NCBI GenBank assembly: GCA_963715825.1
Contig: CAVQSI010000020.1
Span: forward strand, 218,782-282,781
DNA length: 64,000 nucleotides
Source: Sva-07 sp963715825
GTDB lineage: Bacteria; Actinomycetota; Acidimicrobiia; Acidimicrobiales; Ilumatobacteraceae
Direction of reading: 5' to 3'
Below are positions 1-7,807 of this stretch, piece after piece. How positions within the stretch are numbered: the first letter of the stretch is position 1; every line of letters starts with the position of its first letter. A program made the position numbers and the translations under genes. The notes beneath the pieces were generated by a model. It saw only the letters and a program-made list of their open reading frames with translations, had not been told where the DNA came from and did no database searches.

Positions 1-2092
1 CGTTGGCATCGAGCCGCTGAACCAGTTCGGCCTCAGCCGAGCGGGCGGCGTGCAGCGCTCGCTCCGACGCGGCGACGGCCTCGGTGGCTCGTTCGAGCGC
101 GTCTGCGGCGATGCCGGCCCGTTCGAGCGCATCATCGAGCGCCGCTGCCGTTGCGCCGCTGCCGGCAGCACCGACACGCCACCCGCTCAGGCCGAACCGA
201 TCGCCCGCTGCCGTGACGACCACGGCGTCGGGGTGGCTGAGCGCCGCGTCGACCGCTGCGCCCAACTCGTCGACGCGCACGGCCGAGCCGAGCAGACCGT
301 CGAGCAGCGCGTCGACACCGGGGCGTGACGAGCGGGCGTGGGGCCGCACTGCGTCGCCGACGTCAGGTCGCGGCTGGCCGGCCGGGCGTGTACCCAAGGC
401 GATCACGGCACCGCTCGTGTCGGAGCTGCGCAGCGCGTCGAGAGCACGACGACCTGCTGTCGGGTCGTCGACGACCACCGCAGTCAACGACTCGCCGAGC
501 GCCGCTTCGACTGCCGGCTCCCAGCCGGCGTCGATCTCGATCAGGTCGAGCAGCGTGCCGAGCACGCCGTCGACGCCGGCGAGACGCTCGGCGCCGGCGC
601 GGGCTCTGGCGGCATCGAGTGCCAGCTCGAGCGCTTCGACACGTGCAGCGCACCGCGACGCTTCTTCGGCGGCGTCGTTGCGCAGCGACTGGCGCGCCTC
701 GTGAGCGGCCACCGCGTCGGCCAGTGCCGCTTCGGCGACTTCGACCTCGGCAACGAGGGGTTCCTCGACCATGCCCGCTTCGTCGCAGTCGGTCCGGAAC
801 CGCAGCGCGCGTTCCGAACTGGCGTCGCGTTTGGCCGCAAGCGAATCGAACCGCTCGCGGAATCGGCGGAGATCGCCCGTGGAACGTTCGAGCGACGAAC
901 GCACCGAGCGCAACTCGCCACGGACCTCGGCCGCCGCGCTCGCTGCCTGAGCACCACCCTGCTCGGAGCCGACGGCGTCCATCATCTTCGAGCGTTCGAG
1001 ACGGAACGCCTCCTCGTCGGCGATCAGCACCTCCGACGCCGGTTCGATCTCGGCCAGCGAGGCAAGTACCTCGTCGAGTTCGGATCGGAACCGAGCGGCA
1101 TCGGCCTCGAGGTTGGCGACAACGCCGGCGTCGAGCAGTTGGCCCTTGTCGCGCTCGAGCGAGCGGCGGCGCTCGACCAGGACGGCGGCGAGCCCGCGGG
1201 CGCGTTCGCGCAGCTGCTCGACGCGCACCAGCCGGTCGCTCACGTCGCTGGCGCCGCGTGCGGACAGCTGCGCCTCGATGGCCATCACCTGGGTGTCGAG
1301 CGTGGCGAGCGCAGATTTCAGCTCGGATTCGATCGTGGCGCTCTCGAGTCGAGTGGCGGCGAGCGCCTCGAGCTTGGCCCGCCAGCTAGCGATCTCGCGG
1401 CCCGACACGAAGGTCTTGACCTCGGTGAGTTCGGTGACCAGCGACCCGTGACGCTCGGCCGCCTGCGCCTGACGCTCGAGGGGCCGCAACTGTCGGCGCA
1501 CCTCGCGCAGCAGGTCCTGGACGCGCAGGAGGTTCGCCTCGGTGGCGTCGAGGCGACGTTCGGCCTTCTCCTTGCGCTTGCGGAACTTGAGGACACCGGC
1601 GGCTTCTTCGATGATCGCCCGACGTTCCTCGGGTCGCGCATTGAGCACCGCGTCGATCTGGCCCTGACTGACGATCACGTGCTGCTGACGACCGACACCG
1701 GCGTCGGACAGCAGCTCCTGGACGTCGAGCAGCCGGCACGGCACCCCGTTGATCGCGTACTCGGAGTCGCCGGTGCGGAACAGCACGCGGGTGACGGTGA
1801 TCTCGGTGAGCTCGACGCCGAGGGTGCCGTCGGTGTTGTCGATGGTGATGCTGACCTCGGCGCGCCCCAGCGCCGGTCGTGACGCAGTGCCCGCGAAGAT
1901 CACGTCGTCCATCTTCTGCGAGCGGACGGCCTTGGGCGCCTGCGCTCCGAGCACCCACGCAATGGCGTCGACCACGTTGGACTTGCCGGACCCGTTGGGG
2001 CCGACGACGACGGTGACCCCGGGTTCGAGCACCATCGTGGTGCTGTCGGCGAACGACTTGAACCCCTTGAGGTTGAGACTCTTCAGGAACAC
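1..2092 (-). CDS. smc: Chromosome partition ATPase SMC, N-terminal part (cut by window edge)
   Basis: The frame is open from a GTG at its right end to base 1, about 697 residues; the second coiled-coil arm and C-terminal ATPase half lie outside the window. The protein opens with FLKSLNLKGFKSFAD, typical of SMC, then Walker A GPNGSGKS (residues 31-38) and, about 110 residues on, the Q-loop region SQGQID. A long Ala/Glu/Arg-rich coiled coil follows, and the hinge (LLDLIEIDAGWEPAVEAAL and onward) is reached before the edge. SMC with ScpA/ScpB compacts and segregates the origin region. It is the last visible gene of a co-directional core block, 75 bp after mutM. No clear Shine-Dalgarno is visible; the start was set by the family N-terminus. 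Confidence 0.95.
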   Translation of the reverse strand, partial: MFLKSLNLKGFKSFADSTTMVLEPGVTVVVGPNGSGKSNVVDAIAWVLGAQAPKAVRSQKMDDVIFAGTASRPALGRAEVSITIDNTDGTLGVELTEITVTRVLFRTGDSEYAINGVPCRLLDVQELLSDAGVGRQQHVIVSQGQIDAVLNARPEERRAIIEEAAGVLKFRKRKEKAERRLDATEANLLRVQDLLREVRRQLRPLERQAQAAERHGSLVTELTEVKTFVSGREIASWRAKLEALAATRLESATIESELKSALATLDTQVMAIEAQLSARGASDVSDRLVRVEQLRERARGLAAVLVERRRSLERDKGQLLDAGVVANLEADAARFRSELDEVLASLAEIEPASEVLIADEEAFRLERSKMMDAVGSEQGGAQAASAAAEVRGELRSVRSSLERSTGDLRRFRERFDSLAAKRDASSERALRFRTDCDEAGMVEEPLVAEVEVAEAALADAVAAHEARQSLRNDAAEEASRCAARVEALELALDAARARAGAERLAGVDGVLGTLLDLIEIDAGWEPAVEAALGESLTAVVVDDPTAGRRALDALRSSDTSGAVIALGTRPAGQPRPDVGDAVRPHARSSRPGVDALLDGLLGSAVRVDELGAAVDAALSHPDAVVVTAAGDRFGLSGWRVGAAGSGATAAALDDALERAGIAADALERATEAVAASERALHAARSAEAELVQRLDAN

Positions 2093-2167
2093 AGCAGCAG
2101 CGAAGCTACCCGTTGCAGCCGCCCTCGGCCTCGATTGCCGCCCTCGATCACCGAGATCGACAACCCG

Positions 2168-3004
2168 TCAGCGTTGGCAGAGCGGACACCAGTGGGTGCC
2201 GCGTCCGCCGGTGACCGATCGACGGACCCATCCGCGACCGCAGGTGACGCATCGCTCTCCCCCACGCCCGTACACCCGATGCTCGTCCTGGTACGAGCCG
2301 CCTTCGCCCATCAGGTCGACGTACTGGGCATCGCCGAGCGTCGAGCCGCCGGCATCGATCGCCTCGGTGAGCACGTCGACGATCGATCGGTGCAACGTGG
2401 CGATGCGGCGTCGGTCCAGGCTCGAGGCCGGACGGTCGGGACGCAGGCGCGCCCGGTGGAGGATCTCGTCGGCATAGATGTTGCCGATACCGGCCACGAC
2501 GTGCTGATCGAGCAGGAGCGGCTTCAGCGCACGCGCGGTGCTCCCGAACGCCACCCGGAGCGTCGATGCGTCGAACGGCTCAGCGATCGGGTCGACGCCG
2601 AGGCGGGCGAGTTCCGGGAGCTCGACATCGACATGGTCGGGGTCGAACACGACGACCTCGCCGAAGGTCCTCGGGTCGACGAACCAGGCTTCGTGGCCAT
2701 CGTCGAGGTGCAGCACCACATGGGTGTGCGGCGGACGCTCCGCGCCGGCAGCCGCCAGGAGCACCTGGCCGCTCATGCGGAGGTGGATCATGCACGAGTC
2801 GCCGGAGTCGAGCGGCAGCAGCAGGTACTTGCCACGTCGGTCGGCCGCTTCGATCACCGTGTCGGTGAGCCCGGCGATCACCGCCTCGGGCGAGGTCCGC
2901 CGAACCGAACGTTCTCGGCCGACCTCGACGCGTTCGACGCGACGCCCGACGAGATGCCGTTCCAGCCCACGGCGGACGGTCTCGACCTCGGGCAGCTCAG
3001 GCAT
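2168..3004 (-). CDS. mutM: Formamidopyrimidine-DNA glycosylase (Fpg/MutM)
   Basis: 278 residues, the usual family length. The start is fixed by the catalytic N-terminus PELPEVE: after removal of Met, Pro1 is the Schiff-base nucleophile and Glu2 the acid catalyst. The C-terminus has the four-cysteine zinc finger (CVTC...CPLC) that contacts DNA. The enzyme removes 8-oxoguanine and ring-opened purines and nicks the strand by beta/delta elimination. Its ATG overlaps the end of rnc by 8 bases, so the two are translationally coupled, as in many actinobacteria where mutM follows rnc upstream of smc. Confidence 0.96.
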   Translation of the reverse strand: MPELPEVETVRRGLERHLVGRRVERVEVGRERSVRRTSPEAVIAGLTDTVIEAADRRGKYLLLPLDSGDSCMIHLRMSGQVLLAAAGAERPPHTHVVLHLDDGHEAWFVDPRTFGEVVVFDPDHVDVELPELARLGVDPIAEPFDASTLRVAFGSTARALKPLLLDQHVVAGIGNIYADEILHRARLRPDRPASSLDRRRIATLHRSIVDVLTEAIDAGGSTLGDAQYVDLMGEGGSYQDEHRVYGRGGERCVTCGRGWVRRSVTGGRGTHWCPLCQR

Positions 3005-3704
3005 CGCCGAGCGCGACGCACGCCTCGGTGGCGGCGAGTTGCTCGGCAGCCTTCTTCGACCGTCCGATGCCGACGCCGAGCACGTCGCCGTCGATGAGCA
3101 CCTGCGCCCGGAACGTCTTGGCGTGATCGGGACCCTGCGACGACACCTCGTAGACCGGCGCGCCACGCCCGAGGCGGGCGGCCAGTTCCTGCAACTGCGT
3201 CTTCTGGTCGAACTGGCCGACCGCGTCGGCCGTGTCGGGCATCCGTGGCACGACGAGCCGCTCGACCATCGCGAACGCAGCCTCGGCGCCGCCGTCGAGG
3301 TACACCGCCCCGAGTACCGCTTCGAACGCATCGGACAGGATCGACGGCTTGTCGGACCCACCGGCGGCGGCCTCGCCTCGCCCCAGCAGGATGTGGTCGC
3401 CGAGCCCGATCGATTGGGCGACTTCGGCGAGCGCGATCGCGTTGACCACGCTCTTGCGCAGGTCGGTCAGTTGGCCCTCGGCGACGGCGTAGCGGTGGTA
3501 GGCAATGTCGGCGATCGCCCACCCCAGCACCGCGTCGCCGAGAAACTCGAGACGTTCGTTGCTGATGGATCCGGGCGTCTCGGCACACCACGATCGATGG
3601 GCCAGCGCCCGCTCGAGGAGGCTCCAGTCGACGAACCGGTAGCCGACCCGGTCGGCAAGTGCGAGGAGACCGGACGCCGGCTGATCGTCGCCGAAGCCAG
3701 CCAC
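2997..3704 (-). CDS. rnc: Ribonuclease III
   Basis: 235 residues. An N-terminal endonuclease domain carries the signature NERLEFLGD (residues 49-57) with the metal-binding Glu/Asp; a second acidic cluster (DAFEAVLGAVYLD) follows, and the C-terminal ~70 residues form a double-stranded RNA-binding domain ending in the typical KKAAEQLAA helix. RNase III cuts the 30S rRNA precursor stems and structured mRNAs. It sits 7 bp after acpP and overlaps mutM, so acpP-rnc-mutM are probably co-transcribed. Confidence 0.96.
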   Translation of the reverse strand: MAGFGDDQPASGLLALADRVGYRFVDWSLLERALAHRSWCAETPGSISNERLEFLGDAVLGWAIADIAYHRYAVAEGQLTDLRKSVVNAIALAEVAQSIGLGDHILLGRGEAAAGGSDKPSILSDAFEAVLGAVYLDGGAEAAFAMVERLVVPRMPDTADAVGQFDQKTQLQELAARLGRGAPVYEVSSQGPDHAKTFRAQVLIDGDVLGVGIGRSKKAAEQLAATEACVALGDA

Positions 3705-3711
3705 GGCGGCG

Positions 3712-3996
3712 TCAGCTCGCCGTGGCGCGTGCGTGGACGTAGTCGATGGCGTCTCGCACCGTCTTGAGGTCTTCGAGGTCTTCGTCCTCGATGCGGAAGT
3801 CGGGGATGCGATCGCCGAGTTGCTCCTCGAGCGCCTCGACCAGTTCGATCAGCGCCAACGAGTCGGCATCGAGGTCGTCGACGAACGACTGCCCCTCGGT
3901 GATGGTCGACGGCTCGATCTCGAGGATGTCGGCGAGTCGGTCACGGACGATCTCGAAGATCTCATCGCGTTCGAGTGGGGCGGAGTCTGCTGGCAC
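3712..3996 (-). CDS. acpP: Acyl carrier protein
   Basis: 94 residues, slightly longer than the usual ~80 because of an N-terminal extension. The phosphopantetheine site is the Ser of LDADSLALIELV (Ser46), in a strongly acidic four-helix protein (pairs such as EDEDLEDL near residue 75). It carries growing acyl chains in type II fatty acid synthesis. Position between plsX and rnc is the classical fatty acid/phospholipid context. It is acidic enough to be a housekeeping ACP rather than a polyketide carrier, but the window has no fab genes to prove this. Confidence 0.93.
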   Translation of the reverse strand: MPADSAPLERDEIFEIVRDRLADILEIEPSTITEGQSFVDDLDADSLALIELVEALEEQLGDRIPDFRIEDEDLEDLKTVRDAIDYVHARATAS

Positions 3997-4037
3997 GGGC
4001 GCCGAGTGTACTTGTCGGCGTGAAGGTGACAGGGAGA

Positions 4038-5027
4038 TCAGGCCGCGTTGCCCGCGATGGCAGCGCGGATCTCGCCGACCATGTCGTGCTCGACCATGTC
4101 GCGGGCCACACCGATCCCGTTGGCGATCGCCGTCTCACCCGACGAGCCGTGGGCGATGATGCAGACGCCGTCGACGCCGAGCAGCACCGCACCGCCGTAG
4201 GTGTCGGGGCTGAGCGTCTCGTACAGCGGCAACAGCGCCGGCATCAGCGCGTCGGCGTGCGGCTTGTAGTGCTCCTCGGCGGCGAACGCGTCGAGGAGCG
4301 CCTTGATGACCACCTTCATCCCGCCTTCGAGGGTCTTGAGCACGACGTTGCCGGTGAAGCCGTCGGTGACGCAGACGTCGAGGTCGGCGCTCATCACGTC
4401 GCGGCCTTCGACGTTGCCGACGAAGTTCAGGTGCGATGCGGCTCCGAGGAGTTCGTAGGCCTCTTTGCGGAGGGTGTCGCCCTTGCCGGGTTCCTCGCCG
4501 ATCGACAGCAGCCCGACCCGCGGCGTGTCGATGCCGAAGCGATGGTGTGCGTACACCGAGCCCATCAGCGCGAACTGCACCAGCCACTCGGCCTGCACCT
4601 CGGAGTTGGCACCGGCGTCGAGCAGCACGGTCGGCGTTGCGCCGGGCACCGGAATCGGCGTGGCGATCGCTGGACGCTTCACGCCCGAGATCCGACCCAT
4701 TCGCAACAGCGCGGACGCCATCGTGGCTCCGGTGTTGCCGGCCGAGATCATTGCGCTGGCGCGGCCGTCGCGTACCGCCTCGGCGGCGCGCACGAGCGTC
4801 GAGTCCTTCTTGCGACGCACGCCCTGGGCGGGGTCGTCGTGCATGCCGATGATCTCGCTCGCCTCGATCAGGTCGAGCAGCGAGCCGTCGGGCCCTTCGC
4901 GACCTCTGAGGTCGGCCGGACCGACGAGGACCACGGGGATGCCCGTTGACGCAGCGCGGTGCGCTCCGGCGAGGATCGGCCCGGGAGCGTGGTCGCCGCC
5001 CATGGCGTCGACGGCGACGGGGAGCAT
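4038..5027 (-). CDS. plsX: Phosphate acyltransferase PlsX
   Basis: 329 residues, normal for PlsX. The N-terminus VAVDAMGGDHAPGPILAGA and the internal ISAGNTGATMASAL match the family core (Rossmann-like isocitrate-dehydrogenase-type fold). It converts acyl-ACP and phosphate into acyl phosphate, the donor for glycerol-3-phosphate acyltransferase PlsY, at the membrane surface. Located 16 bp after rpmF and 41 bp before acpP, giving the common rpmF-plsX-acpP-rnc order. Confidence 0.95.
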   Translation of the reverse strand: MLPVAVDAMGGDHAPGPILAGAHRAASTGIPVVLVGPADLRGREGPDGSLLDLIEASEIIGMHDDPAQGVRRKKDSTLVRAAEAVRDGRASAMISAGNTGATMASALLRMGRISGVKRPAIATPIPVPGATPTVLLDAGANSEVQAEWLVQFALMGSVYAHHRFGIDTPRVGLLSIGEEPGKGDTLRKEAYELLGAASHLNFVGNVEGRDVMSADLDVCVTDGFTGNVVLKTLEGGMKVVIKALLDAFAAEEHYKPHADALMPALLPLYETLSPDTYGGAVLLGVDGVCIIAHGSSGETAIANGIGVARDMVEHDMVGEIRAAIAGNAA

Positions 5028-5043
5028 GGTCGTGGTCAGGAGA

Positions 5044-5223
5044 TCAGCCGACGTCGACGACGACGCGATCGCGGTACCAGCCGCACGAGGGGCACACGAC
5101 GTGCGGGGTCTTCGCGTTGCCGCAACGCGGGCAGAGGCTGCGAGCGGGAGCGTTCAGCTTCCAGGCGCTCGCCCGACGGCTTCGGGTCTTCGACTTGGAG
5201 GTCTTCTTCTTGGGAACGGCCAT
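5044..5223 (-). CDS. rpmF: 50S ribosomal protein L32
   Basis: 59 residues beginning MAVPKKKTSKSKTRSRRA, the characteristic basic start of L32, followed by a zinc ribbon with two CxxC pairs (CPRC and CPSC, residues 31-34 and 44-47). All four cysteines are present, so this is the zinc-binding paralogue type. The gene is read in a different frame from a longer overlapping open frame, which is noise. It lies 16 bp upstream of plsX, a conserved pairing that couples ribosome and lipid synthesis. Confidence 0.95.
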   Translation of the reverse strand: MAVPKKKTSKSKTRSRRASAWKLNAPARSLCPRCGNAKTPHVVCPSCGWYRDRVVVDVG

Positions 5224-5363
5224 CGTTCGCTTCCTGGTTCTCGGGGACGGTCAATCGTGCGACCGGAATTGGATTCGGGACCCGGATTCGGGCGCACCGT
5301 GCCGCAACGGCCGCATCACGTTATCGGGGGGCGAGGCCGTTGCCATCCGGCCGGCGAACGCGT

Positions 5364-5877
5364 TCAGTCGTCGTCGGGGACGAACCCTTCGAGCGCAGCC
5401 CACCGCTCGTCGCGCACGTCGGTGTCGCAGGAGCAGTCGGTGGCGTTGCGATCCACACCGCAGACCGGGCAGAGCCCAGCGCAGTCGTCGCGACACAGAC
5501 GTTCGATGTCGAGTTCGAGCAGCACCGTCTCACGCACCAGCGGTGCAAGGTCGAGTTGGCCGTCCGCGATCAGGTAGGCGTCGGGGTCGAGTGGTTCGAT
5601 CTGGTACAGCTCGTCGACGATGCCGACGGCCGTGCCCGACACGTCGACGAGACAGCGGCGGCACACCGTGGCCCAGTCGGCGCTGATGATGCCGTCGACG
5701 TCGATGCCGTCGTTCCGTGCCGTCAGGCGTAGCTCGACGTGGATGTCACCCACGAGCCGTTCGTGCTCGGCGTCGAGCGGTGGCAGCGGCGACGTCGACG
5801 GTGACGTCGCGGACCGCTCCGGGTTGGCGGAGCAGCTCGACGGCGTTGATCCGCAGTGGTCGCAGTGGGTCGGCCAC
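5364..5877 (-). CDS. YceD/DUF177 family protein, frame broken once
   Basis: The C-terminal ~130 residues (from LVGDIHVELRLTARNDGI to the acidic end) carry the DUF177 Cys motif CRRCL and a cluster CRDDCAGLCPVC. The expected N-terminus PLRINAVELLRQPGAVRDV is present directly upstream in another frame, beginning at a GTG (5877) seven codons before that motif. Joining them needs one base skipped near 5781-5790, giving ...VDVAA-PLDAEHERLVGD. DUF177 genes usually sit beside rpmF, as here; the role is linked to rRNA/ribosome biogenesis but is poorly defined. Either a sequencing indel or a damaged gene. Confidence 0.8.
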
Positions 5878-5890
5878 GGCGCGACTCCGA

Positions 5891-6484
5891 TCAGTGATCC
5901 TGATCGAAGAACCCCTTGGTGGCGTCGTCTTCCTCGACCACGTTCGTCTCGTCGACAGCACCGCCGATCGACAGGCGTTGGCGGCCGGCGCCGACGGTCT
6001 TCTGCAGCTTGTCGAGCAGGATCTCGAACGAACCGAGGCGCTGGTCGAGGAAGTCCTCGGTCTCGTGCTTCAGGCGCCGCGAGTCGGCTTCGGCGGTTTC
6101 CATGACCTGGCGTGCCCGTTGCTCGGCGGCGCGCACCACCTCGGTGCGCTGCACCATTCGCTCGGCGCGGACGCGGGCGGCCTCGAGCAGTTCGTCGGCT
6201 TCGCGACGTGTCTTGGCGACGAACTCCTGGCGCTCCTTGAGCATCCAGCGCGCCTGACGCAGTTCCTCGGGAAGCCGGTGCAGCGACTCCTCGAGCAACT
6301 CGATCATCTCGTCGCGATCGATGCGCGGCGACGACGACAACGGCATCGTCGGTGCGGTCGCGATGATGTCGATCGCTCGCCGCAGCAAGGTCTCGGCGTC
6401 GCCGACGAACCCGCCGGGGACGCCGGGGTCCGGGTACTCGTCGTCGATGTCGTCGTAGGCGTCGTCGCCGTCGTCGTAGCTCAT
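5891..6484 (-). CDS. SepIVA/DivIVA-like coiled-coil cell-division protein
   Basis: 197 residues. An acidic, Asp/Tyr-rich start (SYDDGDDAYDDIDDEY) leads into a long helical coiled coil (LRQARWMLKERQEFVAKTR through AEADSRRLKHETEDFLDQR). Position beside DUF177, rnc, mutM and smc matches mycobacterial Rv2927c (SepIVA), a DivIVA-like septation factor; the name rests on that synteny plus the coiled coil, not on a diagnostic motif. The ATG at 6484 was preferred over an upstream start that would run into coaD. It lies 7 bp after coaD and is probably in the same transcript. Confidence 0.7.
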   Translation of the reverse strand: MSYDDGDDAYDDIDDEYPDPGVPGGFVGDAETLLRRAIDIIATAPTMPLSSSPRIDRDEMIELLEESLHRLPEELRQARWMLKERQEFVAKTRREADELLEAARVRAERMVQRTEVVRAAEQRARQVMETAEADSRRLKHETEDFLDQRLGSFEILLDKLQKTVGAGRQRLSIGGAVDETNVVEEDDATKGFFDQDH

Positions 6485-6491
6485 GGTTCGC

Positions 6492-6989
6492 TCAGTTCTG
6501 TGCGCTGCCGTTGACACGGCGCAGGGCGTCGGCCACGTGCGCCGGGACGAGATGGTCGATGGATCCACCGTACTTCGCGATCTCGCGCACGAAGCGGCTG
6601 CTGATGTACCCGAGTTCGGGGCGGCAGGGAAGATACACGGTCCGCACCCCGGTCACCGCGTGGTTGTTGTGGGCCATCTGCTGTTCGATCTCGAAGTCGC
6701 CAGAAGTTCGCAGGCCCTTGACGATGAAGTCGACGTCGGCGCGCTGGGCCGCCTGAACCGCCAGGCCCGTCTGCGCGACGACGGCGACACCGTCGAGGTG
6801 TGCGAGCGCCGTGCTCGCCATCTCGACGCGATCGTCGACGCTGAACAGCCCCGACGGCTTTGCGTGGTTGTGCATGATCGCCACCACCACCGAGCCGAAC
6901 AGCTCGTGGGCCTGTTCGATGACGTCGATGTGGCCGAGATGGATCGGATCGAAGCTTCCGGGGTACAGCACCCGCAGTGACGCGCTCAT
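6492..6989 (-). CDS. coaD: Phosphopantetheine adenylyltransferase
   Basis: 165 residues, standard length. The nucleotidyltransferase motif HLGH (residues 17-20, within YPGSFDPIHLGHIDVIEQA) and the C-terminal YISSRFVREIAKYG with the ATP-binding SSR/K-type motif are intact. The enzyme adenylates 4-phosphopantetheine to dephospho-CoA, the penultimate CoA step. Its ATG overlaps the stop of rsmD by 4 bases (ATGA), the conserved rsmD-coaD pairing. Confidence 0.96.
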   Translation of the reverse strand: MSASLRVLYPGSFDPIHLGHIDVIEQAHELFGSVVVAIMHNHAKPSGLFSVDDRVEMASTALAHLDGVAVVAQTGLAVQAAQRADVDFIVKGLRTSGDFEIEQQMAHNNHAVTGVRTVYLPCRPELGYISSRFVREIAKYGGSIDHLVPAHVADALRRVNGSAQN

Positions 6990-7543
6990 TGGGTGTCCGA
7001 CCGTACTACTGCATCGCCGGGTGCCGGGGCGACGGTGCGTTCGAGGAACGTCACGCGGGTGCGGCCGTACTTCTTGTCTCGGGTGACGTCCCAGCCGGCG
7101 GGTGCCTCCACGACCGCGCCCGCCTCGGCGATCACGAGATCGGCACGGACCCGCGAGAGCAGGTCGGCCCAGGCGTCGAAGTCGTAGGGCGGATCCGCGA
7201 ACACGATGTCGGCGTCGATCGTGGCGACCACCGACAGCGCATCGGACGAGAGCACCTTCGAGCGGTCGCGCAGGTCGAGTGCGTCGAGGTTGTCGTTCAG
7301 CGCTCGCAGCGCTGCGCGATCACGTTCGACGAAGATGCAGCGCTCGGCGCCGCGCGAGAGCGCCTCGATGCCGATGGCGCCGCTGCCGGCATACAAGTCG
7401 GCCACGATGGCGCCCTCGAGCACGCCAGCACTGCCGAGCGAGTTGAAGATCGCCTCGCGGACCCGGTCGGTGGTGGGCCGGGTCGAGGTGCCGTCGGGCG
7501 CGACCAACCGGCGTCCTCCCAGTGCTCCCGCCACGACTCGCAT
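6986..7543 (-). CDS. rsmD: 16S rRNA (guanine966-N2)-methyltransferase RsmD
   Basis: 185 residues from the ATG at 7543, which gives the family start MRVVAGALGGRRL; a start 16 codons earlier adds no conserved sequence. The SAM-binding glycine motif DLYAGSGAIGIEA and the catalytic DPPY motif (VFADPPYDF) are present. It methylates G966 of 16S rRNA. Overlaps coaD by 4 bases; divergent from the small zinc-ribbon gene, leaving only about 20 bp for both promoters. Confidence 0.94.
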   Translation of the reverse strand: MRVVAGALGGRRLVAPDGTSTRPTTDRVREAIFNSLGSAGVLEGAIVADLYAGSGAIGIEALSRGAERCIFVERDRAALRALNDNLDALDLRDRSKVLSSDALSVVATIDADIVFADPPYDFDAWADLLSRVRADLVIAEAGAVVEAPAGWDVTRDKKYGRTRVTFLERTVAPAPGDAVVRSDTQ

Positions 7544-7563
7544 CGTTCGGAGGATACGCACAG

Positions 7564-7803
7564 ATGCCGACACGCCGTCGTCGACCGGCAAGACTGGGTG
7601 TCGTGCTCACCCCGACGCCACAGATCACCTGCATCGACTGCGGCGGCCGCTGCTTCCTGCTGTCGCACCCTCCCGAGGACGGCATCTGGGAGCCGGGCGA
7701 CGTCATTGCCTACCGGTGCGAGGACTGCCTCGACCGGTGGGACATCGTGATGTCCGACGAGGACGACGCCGAGATCGCCAGCGGCGACCGGCCCGACATC
7801 TGA
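7564..7803 (+). CDS. Small zinc-ribbon protein of unknown function
   Basis: 79 residues if the ATG at 7564 is used (GGAGG 10 bases upstream); a GTG at 7603 would give a 66-residue form starting at the conserved-looking part. Two CxxC-type pairs, CIDCGG and CEDCLDRW, are about 30 residues apart and suggest one structural zinc site; the tail is acidic (SDEDDAEI). Divergent from rsmD and convergent with recG, so it is a single-gene unit. I do not recognise a named family; a small regulatory or scaffold zinc protein is possible. Confidence 0.7.
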   Translation: MPTRRRRPARLGVVLTPTPQITCIDCGGRCFLLSHPPEDGIWEPGDVIAYRCEDCLDRWDIVMSDEDDAEIASGDRPDI

Positions 7804-7807
7804 ACGC

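Noticed and set aside
338..1882. Long open frames on the plus strand opposite smc, and similar ones opposite recG, plsX, clpX, tig and others
   Set aside because: They mirror strongly conserved minus-strand genes; in high-GC DNA the antisense third-position pattern keeps such frames open. No motifs or ribosome sites of their own.
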